Of a stretch of DNA of 64,000 nucleotides, positions 17,821 through 25,949 are shown in pieces. Location: assembly GCA_963975935.1 (NCBI GenBank), contig CAXBIQ010000005.1, positions 124,001 to 188,000 on the forward strand, written 5' to 3'. A model generated the notes under the pieces. The model worked only from the letters and a program-made list of their open reading frames with translations, did no database searches and had not been told where the DNA came from. A program made the translations under genes and the position numbers. How positions within the stretch are numbered: the stretch's first letter is position 1; the number at the start of each line of letters is the position of its first letter. Source of the DNA: Planktosalinus sp963975935. Lineage in GTDB: Bacteria > Bacteroidota > Bacteroidia > Flavobacteriales > Flavobacteriaceae.

Positions 17821-17822
17821 TC

Positions 17823-17930
17823 TTATATAATGGGTTTAAATTCTACTAAATGATCACTCAAATGATTTAAAATCCAAAACAAAGCATCCGAACCGCGATG
17901 GTAAATTGTCCATCCACGGATAGTTTCCAT
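17823..17930 (-). CDS. Short leader-like ORF, 35 codons
   Basis: ATG at 17930, stop TAA at 17823, two bases before the terminator stem. The peptide starts METIRGWTIYHRGSDALF and is rich in Trp, His, Ile and Leu. The promoter places transcription start near 17976, giving a 46-base leader, nearly the same as for the other short ORF. A different frame with ATG at 17976 is also open, but would begin exactly at the transcription start. Function unknown; leader peptide or small protein. Confidence 0.45.
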   Translation of the reverse strand: METIRGWTIYHRGSDALFWILNHLSDHLVEFKPII

Positions 17931-17982
17931 CTGCCACAGGCGATGTAAAACGAATATGTTGTCTTTGATTTTTCATAAGGGT

Positions 17983-17991
17983 GCAAATATA
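17983..17991 (-). promoter_or_regulatory. -7 element of the 35-codon ORF unit
   Basis: TATATTTGC on the minus strand matches TAnnTTTGC exactly. With the terminator at 17793-17820 it bounds a transcript of about 180 bases. The base 19 positions further upstream starts CTTT, only a partial -33 match. The rest of 17622-17792 holds nothing I can assign. Confidence 0.65.
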
Positions 17992-18085
17992 ATTCAATCT
18001 TTGGATTTTTAAAGAAGTGTTTGGATTTTCATAAAGTTTTCTTTTTATTTTTTATAGAAAAACCCTATTCGCTATCTTTAAAAAA

Positions 18086-18790
18086 ATGTTGAATTTAAAA
18101 TTAACTTCAGTGCATTCAAAAGTGAATTTTAACGGTTTACTGCTATGGGCGATGGTTTTGATTTTATTATTGTCATCAGGCGTGTATGCACACTCAAATG
18201 CTATGGAAAACAAATTAAATGACAGCACCTTATTGCAAAACAAAATCATTCCTCATGCAATTCTGGAAGAAGTGAAAACAGCCCTCTCTTTTTATCCTGA
18301 GCTGGCTGATACACCCATTGAATTCAAATTCAAGAAAAAGATTAAAAAGTCATTTATGCAGGCACAGCCCAGATTTTCAGGGATATTTAAAAAAAGGAAG
18401 AACAGGGGCTATGTAATCCTGATCAGTGAAAAGCTGCAAATTGAAGACGAAGCCTTTGAAATATCCCAAATTCCTTCAGATGTTATGATTGGGTGGATTG
18501 GTCACGAACTGGGTCACATTATGGATTACAGGGACCGTAAGGGGTTTAATCTTTTGGTTTTTGGGGTGCGCTATGTTTTTTCCAGACGTTTTATTAAAGA
18601 AGCTGAGCGCGCAGCAGACACCTATGCCATCAACCATGGTATGAAGGATTATATTCTGGCAACCAAAGATTTTATCCTCAATCACGCTTCTATTTCTGAA
18701 GTTTATAAAGATCGTATCAAAAGGCTGTACTTGTCACCTGAAGAAATCATGGTACTTGTCGAAGACCTGGAAACAATCGAGACGAATTGA
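18086..18790 (+). CDS. HELGH zinc metallopeptidase-like protein
   Basis: 234 residues. An N-terminal hydrophobic segment (LLLWAMVLILLLSSGVYA) serves as signal peptide or anchor. The zinc-binding site is HELGHIMDYR near residue 140, with ERAAD about 35 residues later as likely third ligand. This is the gluzincin pattern of M48-like and related small peptidases. No further domain is recognisable, and the protein is shorter than classic HtpX/M48 enzymes. Divergent from the short-ORF unit at 17.9 kb. The 4-base gap to the convergent GH3 gene leaves no room for a separate terminator. Confidence 0.75.
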   Translation: MLNLKLTSVHSKVNFNGLLLWAMVLILLLSSGVYAHSNAMENKLNDSTLLQNKIIPHAILEEVKTALSFYPELADTPIEFKFKKKIKKSFMQAQPRFSGIFKKRKNRGYVILISEKLQIEDEAFEISQIPSDVMIGWIGHELGHIMDYRDRKGFNLLVFGVRYVFSRRFIKEAERAADTYAINHGMKDYILATKDFILNHASISEVYKDRIKRLYLSPEEIMVLVEDLETIETN

Positions 18791-18794
18791 AAAA

Positions 18795-20318
18795 TCACAG
18801 ATTTGATTTTACAAACGCTTCCCATTCTGAAAACTTTTCCTCATCCATTACTTTTTCCATCTTGACCTGCCCACCTTTTTTCTTGTTTGCAGCACTCCAC
18901 TCTTGAAAAATTTTAGGAGATATTGTTTTTACCTTTACGCCTTTCAAGGCTTTTGAGCGGGCAACCTTATAGTTTTTATTTGCTTTTTTTAACGCCTCGT
19001 CCAGGGCGTCTGCTACTTTTTCATCGTTCAGCTTGTGTTCTGTACCCAGATACCAGAAATGGTGATACTCACCATCTATTCTCACTGCTGACACTGTAAA
19101 TTCCGGGATTTTACAATCATACTTTTTTTCCAGTTCCTGAACAGCATCATTCATCTTGTTGACAGATAGCTGTGAACCCACCACATTAAGGAAAAACTTG
19201 GTACGGCCGGTAATTCTGATTTCGTGTCTGCTAACATCAGTGAACTGGATGGTGTCGCCGATAAGGTATCTCCAGGCACCTGAAACCGTGCTGATAATAA
19301 GAATGTACTCTTCACCTTCTTTAACCTCAGCCAATATCAGGGCGGGCGCATCTTCGGTAATGGAGCCATCCGGATTTATGTAATCAGGATTGAAGGGGAC
19401 AAACTCGAAGTAAATCCCATTATCAACCACCAGTTTCATCGCGTTGGTTTCGGGGCGCTGCTGAAAAGCCAAAAACCCTTCAGAAGCCAGATAGGTATCT
19501 ATAATGGTGATGGGATGGGCGAGCAAGGCATTGAAGCTTTTTTCATAGGGCTCAAATGCTACCCCGCCCGAAGTAAAGACTTGCAGATTGGGCCAAATCT
19601 CATGGATGTTTTTGGCTTTGTGGTGGGCAATCACTTCTTTAAGCATCAATTCCATCCAGGAGGGGATGCCCGATAAGGCACCAATGTCCCACTCTTTGGC
19701 GTTTTCAGCTATTTTTTTTACGCGTTTGTCCCAGTCATCTATTTTGGAAATTTCCTCTCCGGGTTTGTAATACCCCCGAAACCAAAACGGTATGTTGCTG
19801 GCTGAAATCCCACTAATCTCTCCTTCCTGATGATCCCCCTCCTCCTGAAGGTTTGTCGAACTGCCCAGCATCATAATTTCCTTTTCAAAAAAATCAGAAG
19901 GGAGCTCAAAGTTGGCCAAAGCCCCCACCTGCTGAATTCCGGTTTTTCTGATGGCGTCCAGCATCTCTTCGGTCACGGGAATACGCTTGCTGCTTTTTCC
20001 GGTCGTGCCGGAACTCAGGGCAAAGTAAGGCGGCCTTCCCGGCCAGGTGATATCTTCTTTCCCTTGGTGCAGTTTGTGCCACCATTCCGCGTGGATTTTA
20101 TTGTAATCAAAATAGGGGACTGTTGCTGCAAAAACAGCTTCGGGCTTGGAAGCATCAAGGATTTTATCAAATTGATATTGCTTTCCAAAAGCGGTATCCT
20201 TTGCTGTTTTTAAAAGTTCTTTCAACACCTGCTGCTGGGCTTCAACAGCATCGGGTTCTGAAACAACTTTGTCGCGCAAATCAATAAGGCCTTTGATAAT
20301 GGAACCGATAATCGCCAT
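18795..20318 (-). CDS. GH3 family acyl-adenylating enzyme
   Basis: 507 residues of the GH3 fold (ANL-superfamily acid-amido synthetases, known from plant hormone conjugation but common in Bacteroidota). The ATP/phosphate loop SSGTTGKSSKRIPVT is near residue 107. The acyl-substrate region includes YLASEGFLAFQQRPE, and the C-terminal motif WRYLIGDTIQF marks the hinge. A Lys-rich C-terminal subdomain completes it. The bacterial substrate, presumably a carboxylic acid joined to an amine or amino acid, is unknown. Monocistronic by appearance. Confidence 0.9.
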   Translation of the reverse strand: MAIIGSIIKGLIDLRDKVVSEPDAVEAQQQVLKELLKTAKDTAFGKQYQFDKILDASKPEAVFAATVPYFDYNKIHAEWWHKLHQGKEDITWPGRPPYFALSSGTTGKSSKRIPVTEEMLDAIRKTGIQQVGALANFELPSDFFEKEIMMLGSSTNLQEEGDHQEGEISGISASNIPFWFRGYYKPGEEISKIDDWDKRVKKIAENAKEWDIGALSGIPSWMELMLKEVIAHHKAKNIHEIWPNLQVFTSGGVAFEPYEKSFNALLAHPITIIDTYLASEGFLAFQQRPETNAMKLVVDNGIYFEFVPFNPDYINPDGSITEDAPALILAEVKEGEEYILIISTVSGAWRYLIGDTIQFTDVSRHEIRITGRTKFFLNVVGSQLSVNKMNDAVQELEKKYDCKIPEFTVSAVRIDGEYHHFWYLGTEHKLNDEKVADALDEALKKANKNYKVARSKALKGVKVKTISPKIFQEWSAANKKKGGQVKMEKVMDEEKFSEWEAFVKSNL

Positions 20319-20473
20319 GTTATTTTTTTATAAATGATGGTTATTCCTTAAAATTAAAGAAAACCATAAAACCAATCTGTCTTGTTTTAGAAATTATAAC
20401 ATATTTAACCTTTGCTTAAAGTATTGAGCTATAAAAAAGGTGTTAAATTTTATTTAGAATCATTACTAATAAG

Positions 20474-20482
20474 TATTTTTGC
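20474..20482 (+). promoter_or_regulatory. -7 element for the small Cys-rich protein
   Basis: TATTTTTGC, exact TAnnTTTGC, with TTTAG about 17 bases upstream. The predicted transcription start near 20489 lies just ahead of the TTG codon at 20503. Confidence 0.6.
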
Positions 20483-20502
20483 GCACGATTTACGCTACCG
20501 AA

Positions 20503-20649
20503 TTGGGAAAGAAAAAAGACAAAAAACTCAAAAAAGAGAAGCTAAGCAAAGGACCAAAGTCCAAATGCTGCGAAAAGTTCAAAAAATGTGAAAGCAAACG
20601 CTGTTGCCGTTGCCCACATACCTGGCTTACCAAAGTAGCAGCGGCTTGA
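20503..20649 (+). CDS. Small Lys/Cys-rich protein with TTG start
   Basis: 48 codons from a TTG at 20503. No ATG or GTG is available in frame, and an upstream in-frame TTG at 20479 lies inside the promoter. The N-terminal half is nearly all Lys (GKKKDKKLKKEKLSK). The second half has six cysteines in CCEKF, KC, RCC and RCP patterns, then ends WLTKVAAA. Paired cysteines suggest a small zinc-binding or nucleic-acid-binding protein. I recall similar tiny Lys/Cys-rich proteins in Flavobacteria but cannot name a family. The rest of 20319-20670 contains only this gene and promoter sequences. Confidence 0.6.
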   Translation: MGKKKDKKLKKEKLSKGPKSKCCEKFKKCESKRCCRCPHTWLTKVAAA

Positions 20650-20670
20650 TTTCATAAACTTTAGCCAAAA

Positions 20671-22776
20671 TTAATTTTCTCCCAGATAAAGCGCCATTCT
20701 GATTTTCCAGTAAGGAACCTCTTCTTTCAAGTGTTCAAAAATGGGTTTGAGACTTTCTTCCTCGAGTTGCAATTCCTCTTTGGCTTTATTGACAAGTGTA
20801 ATTTCTTCCTTATTGATAAAAGCAAGTAAGTCTATCGGTTTTCCCGCCTGATGCATTTTTTGAAAATGACCATAAATAGTATCTTCTTTCAGGTTTCTCT
20901 GTGATGAAATTTCAGCAACAGACATTCCTTTTTCAAACAATTCATAGCTTAATTGCTGCGTGGGTATTTTTGGTTTTTTTAGCGTCTCTTCTTCAATCTC
21001 ATTTTGTATATGAGCTTTAATGGCTTCTAAAAACCGTTTGCCGTATTTTTCATTTTTAGCTTGCCCCACACCGCTCACTTGCAGAAATTCTTCTTCGGTT
21101 TCCGGTAAGAGTTTTTCCATGTCTTTTAAAGCAGCATCACTGAAAACAATGTATGCTGCCACATTTTCTTCGATGGAAATTTGACGTCGCAATTGTCTTA
21201 GTTTTTCAAACAAGCCAAACGTTTCAGGTTTTTCCACACGTTCTTTTACGGCCGGTTTTTCTTTGGTTTGCAATGAAGCGAGCTTGACTTTTCGCCCTTC
21301 AAAAAGGATTTTTTTAGCCAAAGGGGTTAACAACAAACGGCCGTTTTCATGAAAACGAATTTCAAGAATACCCTGATTCACCAGTTGAATGATGTATTGC
21401 TGTAAATCCAGCCAGGGGATATCTTTCGCCGTTCCGTAAGTCTTGATGTTTTGATAGCCTTTGTCATACACCTGTGCATTTTTGGAACCCCGCAACACGT
21501 CCACCAGCATACCCAAAGGTTCATTTTCTGAAAGGCGATATACCGCTGAACACACTTTTTGCGCCAGCACGGTGCCGTCAAAAAACTGTGGTGGCGTTTT
21601 GCAATTGTCACAATTACCGCAATCTTCAGAAATATGTTCGCCAAAATAATTCAACAACGCAATACGTCGGCAACTCAACGCCTCGGAAAACTGTTGCATG
21701 CGCTCCAGTTTGGCCAATTGGAATTCGCGATTGGGTGATTCCTCGATAAACTGCCGCAGTTTCACCACATCGGCAAAGCTGTAAAACAACAGGGTTTGTG
21801 CCGGAAGGCTGTCACGCCCGCTGCGCCCTATTTCCTGATAGTAGCCTTCAATGTTTTTGGGCATATTGTAGTGAATCACCCAGCGCACGTTGCTCTTATC
21901 GATTCCCATTCCAAAGGCGATGGTAGCCACGATAATGGGCGTGCGGTCATTGACAAAATCTTCCTGAATGCGGCTGCGCTCTTCTGTCTCCAAACCGGCG
22001 TGATAGGCCTGTGCCTGAAAGCCGTTTTCAATAAGTTTTTGGGCAAGGGTTTCGGTGCTTTTTCTGCTGAGGCAATAAATAATGCCGCTTTCTTCTTTTC
22101 TGTTTCTTAAAAAACGAAGGATTTGTGGCAAGCGGTTGGTGCCGGGGCGCACTTCCAGATAAAGATTTTTTCGGTCAAAAGAGGCCAGGTGTTTTTGTGC
22201 TTTTGGGATATGCAGTTGCTTAACAATATCATCCTGGGTAGCTACATCGGCTGTGGCGGTAAATGCAGCTACCGGGATTTCCGGAAAACGTTGTTTGAGT
22301 TTCCCAAGCTGCGTGTATGCCGGACGAAAATCGTGCCCCCAGGCCGAAATGCAGTGCGCTTCATCAATAGCAAAAAGGCTGACATTGTTTTCATTGAGGT
22401 GTGGCAACAGAAAGTTCAAACTTTCCGGGGCGACATAAAGGAGTTTTATTTTTTGTTTGTGCAGGTTTTGGAGTACCTCGTTTTGTGTCTCTGGACTTTG
22501 CGAACTGTTGTAAAAAGCCGCAGGAATACCATTGGCGTGCAGAGCGTCCACCTGGTCTTTCATCAGGGCGATAAGTGGCGAAATCACAATGGCCGTACCG
22601 GAAAGCATCAATGCCGGAAGCTGAAAACAAAGCGATTTCCCACCACCGGTGGGCATAATGGCCAAGAGGTCTTTCCCGGAAAGGAGGTCGTTGATAATGG
22701 CTTCCTGGTTGGGGCGAAAACTGTCAAAGCCAAAATGTTTTTTTAGGAGGGTGGTTGTGGTGTCTGTTGTGATCAT
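20671..22776 (-). CDS. recQ: ATP-dependent DNA helicase RecQ
   Basis: 701 residues: SF2 helicase core with Walker A MPTGGGKS near residue 41, DEAH box (FAIDEAHCISAWGHDFRP) near 138, and motif VI QEIGRSGRD. The RecQ C-terminal zinc site is CRR...CGNCDNC near 370-390, with a winged-helix domain after it, then an HRDC domain (about 520-600) and a further C-terminal helix-turn-helix-like extension. Unwinds DNA 3'-5' in recombination and fork repair. It is followed downstream on the same strand by nothing, and preceded at 112 bases by ssb, a functional partner. Confidence 0.96.
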   Translation of the reverse strand: MITTDTTTTLLKKHFGFDSFRPNQEAIINDLLSGKDLLAIMPTGGGKSLCFQLPALMLSGTAIVISPLIALMKDQVDALHANGIPAAFYNSSQSPETQNEVLQNLHKQKIKLLYVAPESLNFLLPHLNENNVSLFAIDEAHCISAWGHDFRPAYTQLGKLKQRFPEIPVAAFTATADVATQDDIVKQLHIPKAQKHLASFDRKNLYLEVRPGTNRLPQILRFLRNRKEESGIIYCLSRKSTETLAQKLIENGFQAQAYHAGLETEERSRIQEDFVNDRTPIIVATIAFGMGIDKSNVRWVIHYNMPKNIEGYYQEIGRSGRDSLPAQTLLFYSFADVVKLRQFIEESPNREFQLAKLERMQQFSEALSCRRIALLNYFGEHISEDCGNCDNCKTPPQFFDGTVLAQKVCSAVYRLSENEPLGMLVDVLRGSKNAQVYDKGYQNIKTYGTAKDIPWLDLQQYIIQLVNQGILEIRFHENGRLLLTPLAKKILFEGRKVKLASLQTKEKPAVKERVEKPETFGLFEKLRQLRRQISIEENVAAYIVFSDAALKDMEKLLPETEEEFLQVSGVGQAKNEKYGKRFLEAIKAHIQNEIEEETLKKPKIPTQQLSYELFEKGMSVAEISSQRNLKEDTIYGHFQKMHQAGKPIDLLAFINKEEITLVNKAKEELQLEEESLKPIFEHLKEEVPYWKIRMALYLGEN

Positions 22777-22810
22777 GATGCGAAAATAAGGAATTAAAAA
22801 AAAGTAAAAA

Positions 22811-22882
22811 GCACCAAACTACAAGTACCAAATTCCATGGAGGTTTCCCTGCCATTTGGAATTTGGATTTTGTAATTTGGAA
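22811..22882. repeat. Degenerate CCAAATTCC/GGAATTTGG repeat
   Basis: Between ssb and recQ: CCAAATTCCA at 22828-22837, and TGGAATTTGG-like words at 22857-22866 and 22877-22885, forming overlapping inverted repeats. A typical Bacteroidota intergenic filler that can fold into a hairpin. Confidence 0.6.
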
Positions 22883-22888
22883 TTTCCC

Positions 22889-23221
22889 CTATTTGGAGAG
22901 CATTAGCATTTCGCTACAGACTACTTCTGTGATATAACGTTTGATGCCTTCTTTATCCTCATAAGCACGGGAAGTGAGTTTGCCTTCGATGGCGATTTCC
23001 TGTCCTTTGTTGACATACTTTTCAATGATCTCGGCGGTCTTGCCCCAGGCCACGATATTGTGCCATTCGGTGTTTTCAACTTTTTCACCTTTTGCATTGG
23101 TGTAGTTTTCATTGGTGGCCAAAGAAAATTTTGCCAATTTCTTGCCACTTTCAAGATTTACGATTTCAGGCTCTTGTCCTAATCTTCCAATCAACTGTAC
23201 TTTGTTTCTAAGTGCGTTCAT
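22889..23221 (-). CDS. ssb: Short single-stranded DNA-binding protein
   Basis: 110 residues, a single OB fold: MNALRNKVQLIGRLGQEPE, then FSLATNENY, EWHNIVAWGK, and a strand-rich end with EIAIEGKLTSR. The protein stops right after the OB fold (SEMLMLSK). It lacks the disordered linker and acidic DDDLPF-type tail that canonical SSBs use to recruit partners such as RecQ. Flavobacteria usually carry a second, longer ssb elsewhere. This one may be a specialised or accessory SSB. Located directly upstream of recQ on the same strand. Confidence 0.9.
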   Translation of the reverse strand: MNALRNKVQLIGRLGQEPEIVNLESGKKLAKFSLATNENYTNAKGEKVENTEWHNIVAWGKTAEIIEKYVNKGQEIAIEGKLTSRAYEDKEGIKRYITEVVCSEMLMLSK

Positions 23222-23330
23222 AATAAAATAATTTAATGTTAAACAGTTAATACATTTTGTTGTTTCGACCTGTTGGTATCATTCAACGGTACAAAGATTA
23301 GACGGCCCGCAAATTTTATTCGGTTATTAC

Positions 23331-23380
23331 ATGTTTACTTTCGTTTATTTTCGTTTACAAGTGTTTGTAGTCGTTTGTAT
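23331..23380. repeat. Five 10-bp phased GTTT repeats
   Basis: Consecutive 10-base units at 23331, 23341, 23351, 23361 and 23371, each of form (A/T/G)(C/T)GTTT(A/G)(C/T)NN. The spacing is exactly one helical turn; a weaker sixth unit follows. It lies between divergent ssb and the zinc-ribbon gene. Either phased T-tract curvature or a multi-site operator. The rest of 23222-23550 is A+T-rich; TATCTTTA at 23511-23518 is the likely -7 element of the plus-strand gene. Confidence 0.65.
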
Positions 23381-23550
23381 TCATTTTTATATTTGATAAA
23401 CAATAACTTACAATAGTTATAAAAATTTATGAAAATATTGTTTTTTGTAAACAGAGAATACAGAAGTACTTAGACACAAGTCAAATTCATCACACAATAA
23501 AATATTTTCCTATCTTTATACTTATCCCCACACACATTAATTTATAGCTT

Positions 23551-23898
23551 ATGGAAAGACAGTGTTTGGAATGCGGTGACAAAGTCCGTGGCCGGGCCGA
23601 CAAGAAGTTTTGCTGCGACACTTGTCGCAACAGCTACAACAACAAATTCAATAAAGACAGTAAAAATCTGGTGCGCAACATCAACAACGCCCTGCGAAAA
23701 AATTACCGCATACTGGAAACCCTTAACCCCGAAGACAAAACCAAAACCACCCGCGACAAACTGCTGGCTCAGGGCTTTGACTTTAATTTATTCACGAGCA
23801 TCTATACCACCAAAGCCGGAACGGTCTATTATTTTGTGTATGATCAGGGCTACCTGCCACTGGAGAATGATTTTTTTGCGCTTGTAAAGAGACAGTAG
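23551..23898 (+). CDS. Zinc-ribbon hypothetical protein
   Basis: 115 residues. The N-terminus has a zinc ribbon, CLECGDKVRGRADKKFCCDTCRN, with four metal-binding cysteines (residues 5, 8, 22, 26). A basic, Asn-rich helix follows (YNNKFNKDSKNLVRNINNALRKNYRIL), then a C-terminal strand-rich part. The layout suggests nucleic-acid binding. I know similar conserved proteins in Flavobacteria only as hypothetical. Divergent from ssb across the phased repeats. Confidence 0.85.
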   Translation: MERQCLECGDKVRGRADKKFCCDTCRNSYNNKFNKDSKNLVRNINNALRKNYRILETLNPEDKTKTTRDKLLAQGFDFNLFTSIYTTKAGTVYYFVYDQGYLPLENDFFALVKRQ

Positions 23899-23945
23899 GT
23901 TTGTAACCGTTAAATTTGAGACATTAGATATAAAATATAGCGATT

Positions 23946-24206
23946 ATGAAAAAAGAACAATTTGAAAGTTTATCCAACGAAGAGCTGGAGAAAAAAATTA
24001 AATCAGCAACTTCTGTTTTGTATGTTACGCTCACTTTATTGATTATTTATGGGGTATATATGTTTTACAAAATGTTTGAAGGCACCTGGGAACCCGGTGT
24101 ACAAATAGCCATCCCCTTGTTTCTTTTTGCAGCCATGTTACCCAATTGGATCAATATCAAAAACATGAAAGAGGAGCTTCAAAAAAGAAATGGTCCCAGT
24201 TCCTAA
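23946..24206 (+). CDS. Small two-helix membrane protein
   Basis: 86 residues: a charged amphipathic N-terminus (KKEQFESLSNEELEKKI), two transmembrane helices (VLYVTLTLLIIYGVYMFYKMF and VQIAIPLFLFAAMLPNWI) joined by a short loop, and a charged C-terminal helix. No family can be named. 47 bases after the zinc-ribbon gene, probably co-transcribed. Ends 5 bases before the convergent peptidase gene. Confidence 0.75.
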   Translation: MKKEQFESLSNEELEKKIKSATSVLYVTLTLLIIYGVYMFYKMFEGTWEPGVQIAIPLFLFAAMLPNWINIKNMKEELQKRNGPSS

Positions 24207-24211
24207 TCAAT

Positions 24212-25945
24212 TTATTTTTTCCACTCCACAAGCCCACCTTTGGCAGAATCTACCTTGATGCTGTAATTTCCGCCACCGCTGACAATCCAGCGCACTTTGA
24301 CCGTGCCCATCCCGGGAATGTTTTCGACTTCCATTCTTTGCGGATTGTGTTTTTGTTCTTTTACGATATTGAAATCGGCGTTTTCGACTACCATACCGGC
24401 AACAACGTTAGCACCATTCAGGGTGACATAATCAGGGCGTTCAATATTGTATTTTAAATCCTGGCTACTGTGGGTGGGCATCAGGCGCTCGTTGTAGATG
24501 GTTGCTGTGATTTCGCGTAAGCCGTTTCCAATATTTTTTTCTTCCACATCCAATATGCTCAGTTTTGGGGTGTGATAAGCGTGGTAAATGGTAAATGCCA
24601 TATTTCTGTGGGCATCCTGCTCCAGTAAAAACCCGGGATGTGCCCGGCTGAAGTTCTTTTTAAATCCGCCAATTTCAATCGTGCCAAACTGCGGGTGGTT
24701 GTATTCTTTCCAGTCGACAAAAGCATCGCCAAAGGTGAGGTATTTGTCCACTTTCAGTTCTTCTTCCTGATTGCCACGGCCTTCATCTTTATGGAAATAG
24801 AGATAGGATACCATCAGTTCATTAGTGTAGGTATAAATACCCCTTCCGCCGTAAAACCAGTCTAACTCACCGCCAAAAACGGAATACAAATCTTTATAAA
24901 CCACCAGATAACGATATCCCGGGATCATCTCCTCGCCTTTTTTCGCGATAGCGTCATAAATCCTGATGTCTTCACGGTTGTAAGTATCGAGGTCTTCTTC
25001 TGCACCGGGACCTCTTAAAATCATTCCGCCATAGTTGTGGTAGCTCTGTGCCCCGGCAATATTGGGGTGTTTCATGACAAAATCGGCCACGGCACGGGTT
25101 TCAGGCAAACTGAACGGATATTTGTATGCCCCGCGCTGCACATAATCGGGTTGCCATTTCCAGCCCCAGTCACGGTTGGGGTCATAATACCCTATACCGT
25201 CTTCATTCACGCGCCCGTCACCGTCACGATCGACACCTTCAAAACCTAAATATTCATATGCTCCCTGTTGATCCGGCTCCACCTGAATCAATCTGCGGTC
25301 ATCCATAGGGTCTTTGATGTAACGTCCTGTTGGCGACTTCCTGATCATCATCGTGATGTGGTTATCATTGTTTAAGTCGTCAAACATATCTTCCCCGGCT
25401 TCTCCGTCTCCATCATTATCAAGCACCAGCATCCCGGAACGCGGGGAATGTGGCGTGTTGGGTTCTTTCATATAATTGTCACGCGCATCGGGATTGATGG
25501 TGGGGACTATGTAAAAGGTTTTGTCTTTTAAAAGTTCTGTTATAAACTCGAGGTCATCAAACATTTCGGTGAGGTACCAGGCCGTATACAGTGAAAACTC
25601 AGTTCCCTGAATCTCATTGGAATGGATGTTCCCGTCAATATACATCGCCGGTTTCCTGTCAGGATTACCGGTTTTAAAATCTGAAACGGCCAGCAACCAG
25701 ATGTCTCTTCCCTCCACAGATTTGCCGATGCTTTCCAGGCGTGTCAGATTGGGATATGCCTTCGCTATTTTTTGCATGATATCCACCACACCGTCATAAG
25801 TATAATAGCGGTTCCAGCTCACTTCCACTTTAGGTTCGTGCGGGGTTCCAATCGCCCGGAAAAACTTCTCCTGAGCCGAAATTTCTGTTATGGAAAATAT
25901 CGCTAATGCGAAACAAATAAAAGGGGTATATAGTTTACTATTCAT
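24212..25945 (-). CDS. M14 family zinc carboxypeptidase
   Basis: 577 residues with signal peptide to EISAQ. The zinc motif HSNE (His108, Glu111) in DGNIHSNEIQGTE and a later SYHNYGG (third His near 309) fit an active M14 carboxypeptidase. Two aspartate-rich loops, DNDGDGEAGEDMFDDLNND and DRDGDGRVNEDG, look like calcium-binding inserts. A C-terminal beta-sandwich of about 120 residues ends the protein. Secreted to periplasm or exterior. Located 4 bases downstream of a second M14-like gene, so one operon with its paralogue. Confidence 0.9.
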   Translation of the reverse strand: MNSKLYTPFICFALAIFSITEISAQEKFFRAIGTPHEPKVEVSWNRYYTYDGVVDIMQKIAKAYPNLTRLESIGKSVEGRDIWLLAVSDFKTGNPDRKPAMYIDGNIHSNEIQGTEFSLYTAWYLTEMFDDLEFITELLKDKTFYIVPTINPDARDNYMKEPNTPHSPRSGMLVLDNDGDGEAGEDMFDDLNNDNHITMMIRKSPTGRYIKDPMDDRRLIQVEPDQQGAYEYLGFEGVDRDGDGRVNEDGIGYYDPNRDWGWKWQPDYVQRGAYKYPFSLPETRAVADFVMKHPNIAGAQSYHNYGGMILRGPGAEEDLDTYNREDIRIYDAIAKKGEEMIPGYRYLVVYKDLYSVFGGELDWFYGGRGIYTYTNELMVSYLYFHKDEGRGNQEEELKVDKYLTFGDAFVDWKEYNHPQFGTIEIGGFKKNFSRAHPGFLLEQDAHRNMAFTIYHAYHTPKLSILDVEEKNIGNGLREITATIYNERLMPTHSSQDLKYNIERPDYVTLNGANVVAGMVVENADFNIVKEQKHNPQRMEVENIPGMGTVKVRWIVSGGGNYSIKVDSAKGGLVEWKK

Positions 25946-25949
25946 CGTT

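Noticed and set aside
17854..17976. 40-codon minus-strand ORF starting at 17976
   Set aside because: Its ATG would fall on the predicted transcription start of TATATTTGC. The other frame (17823-17930) has a normal 46-base leader and ends right before the terminator. I cannot exclude leaderless translation.
23331..23380. CRISPR array
   Set aside because: Units are only 10 bases and contiguous, with no spacers and no cas genes nearby.
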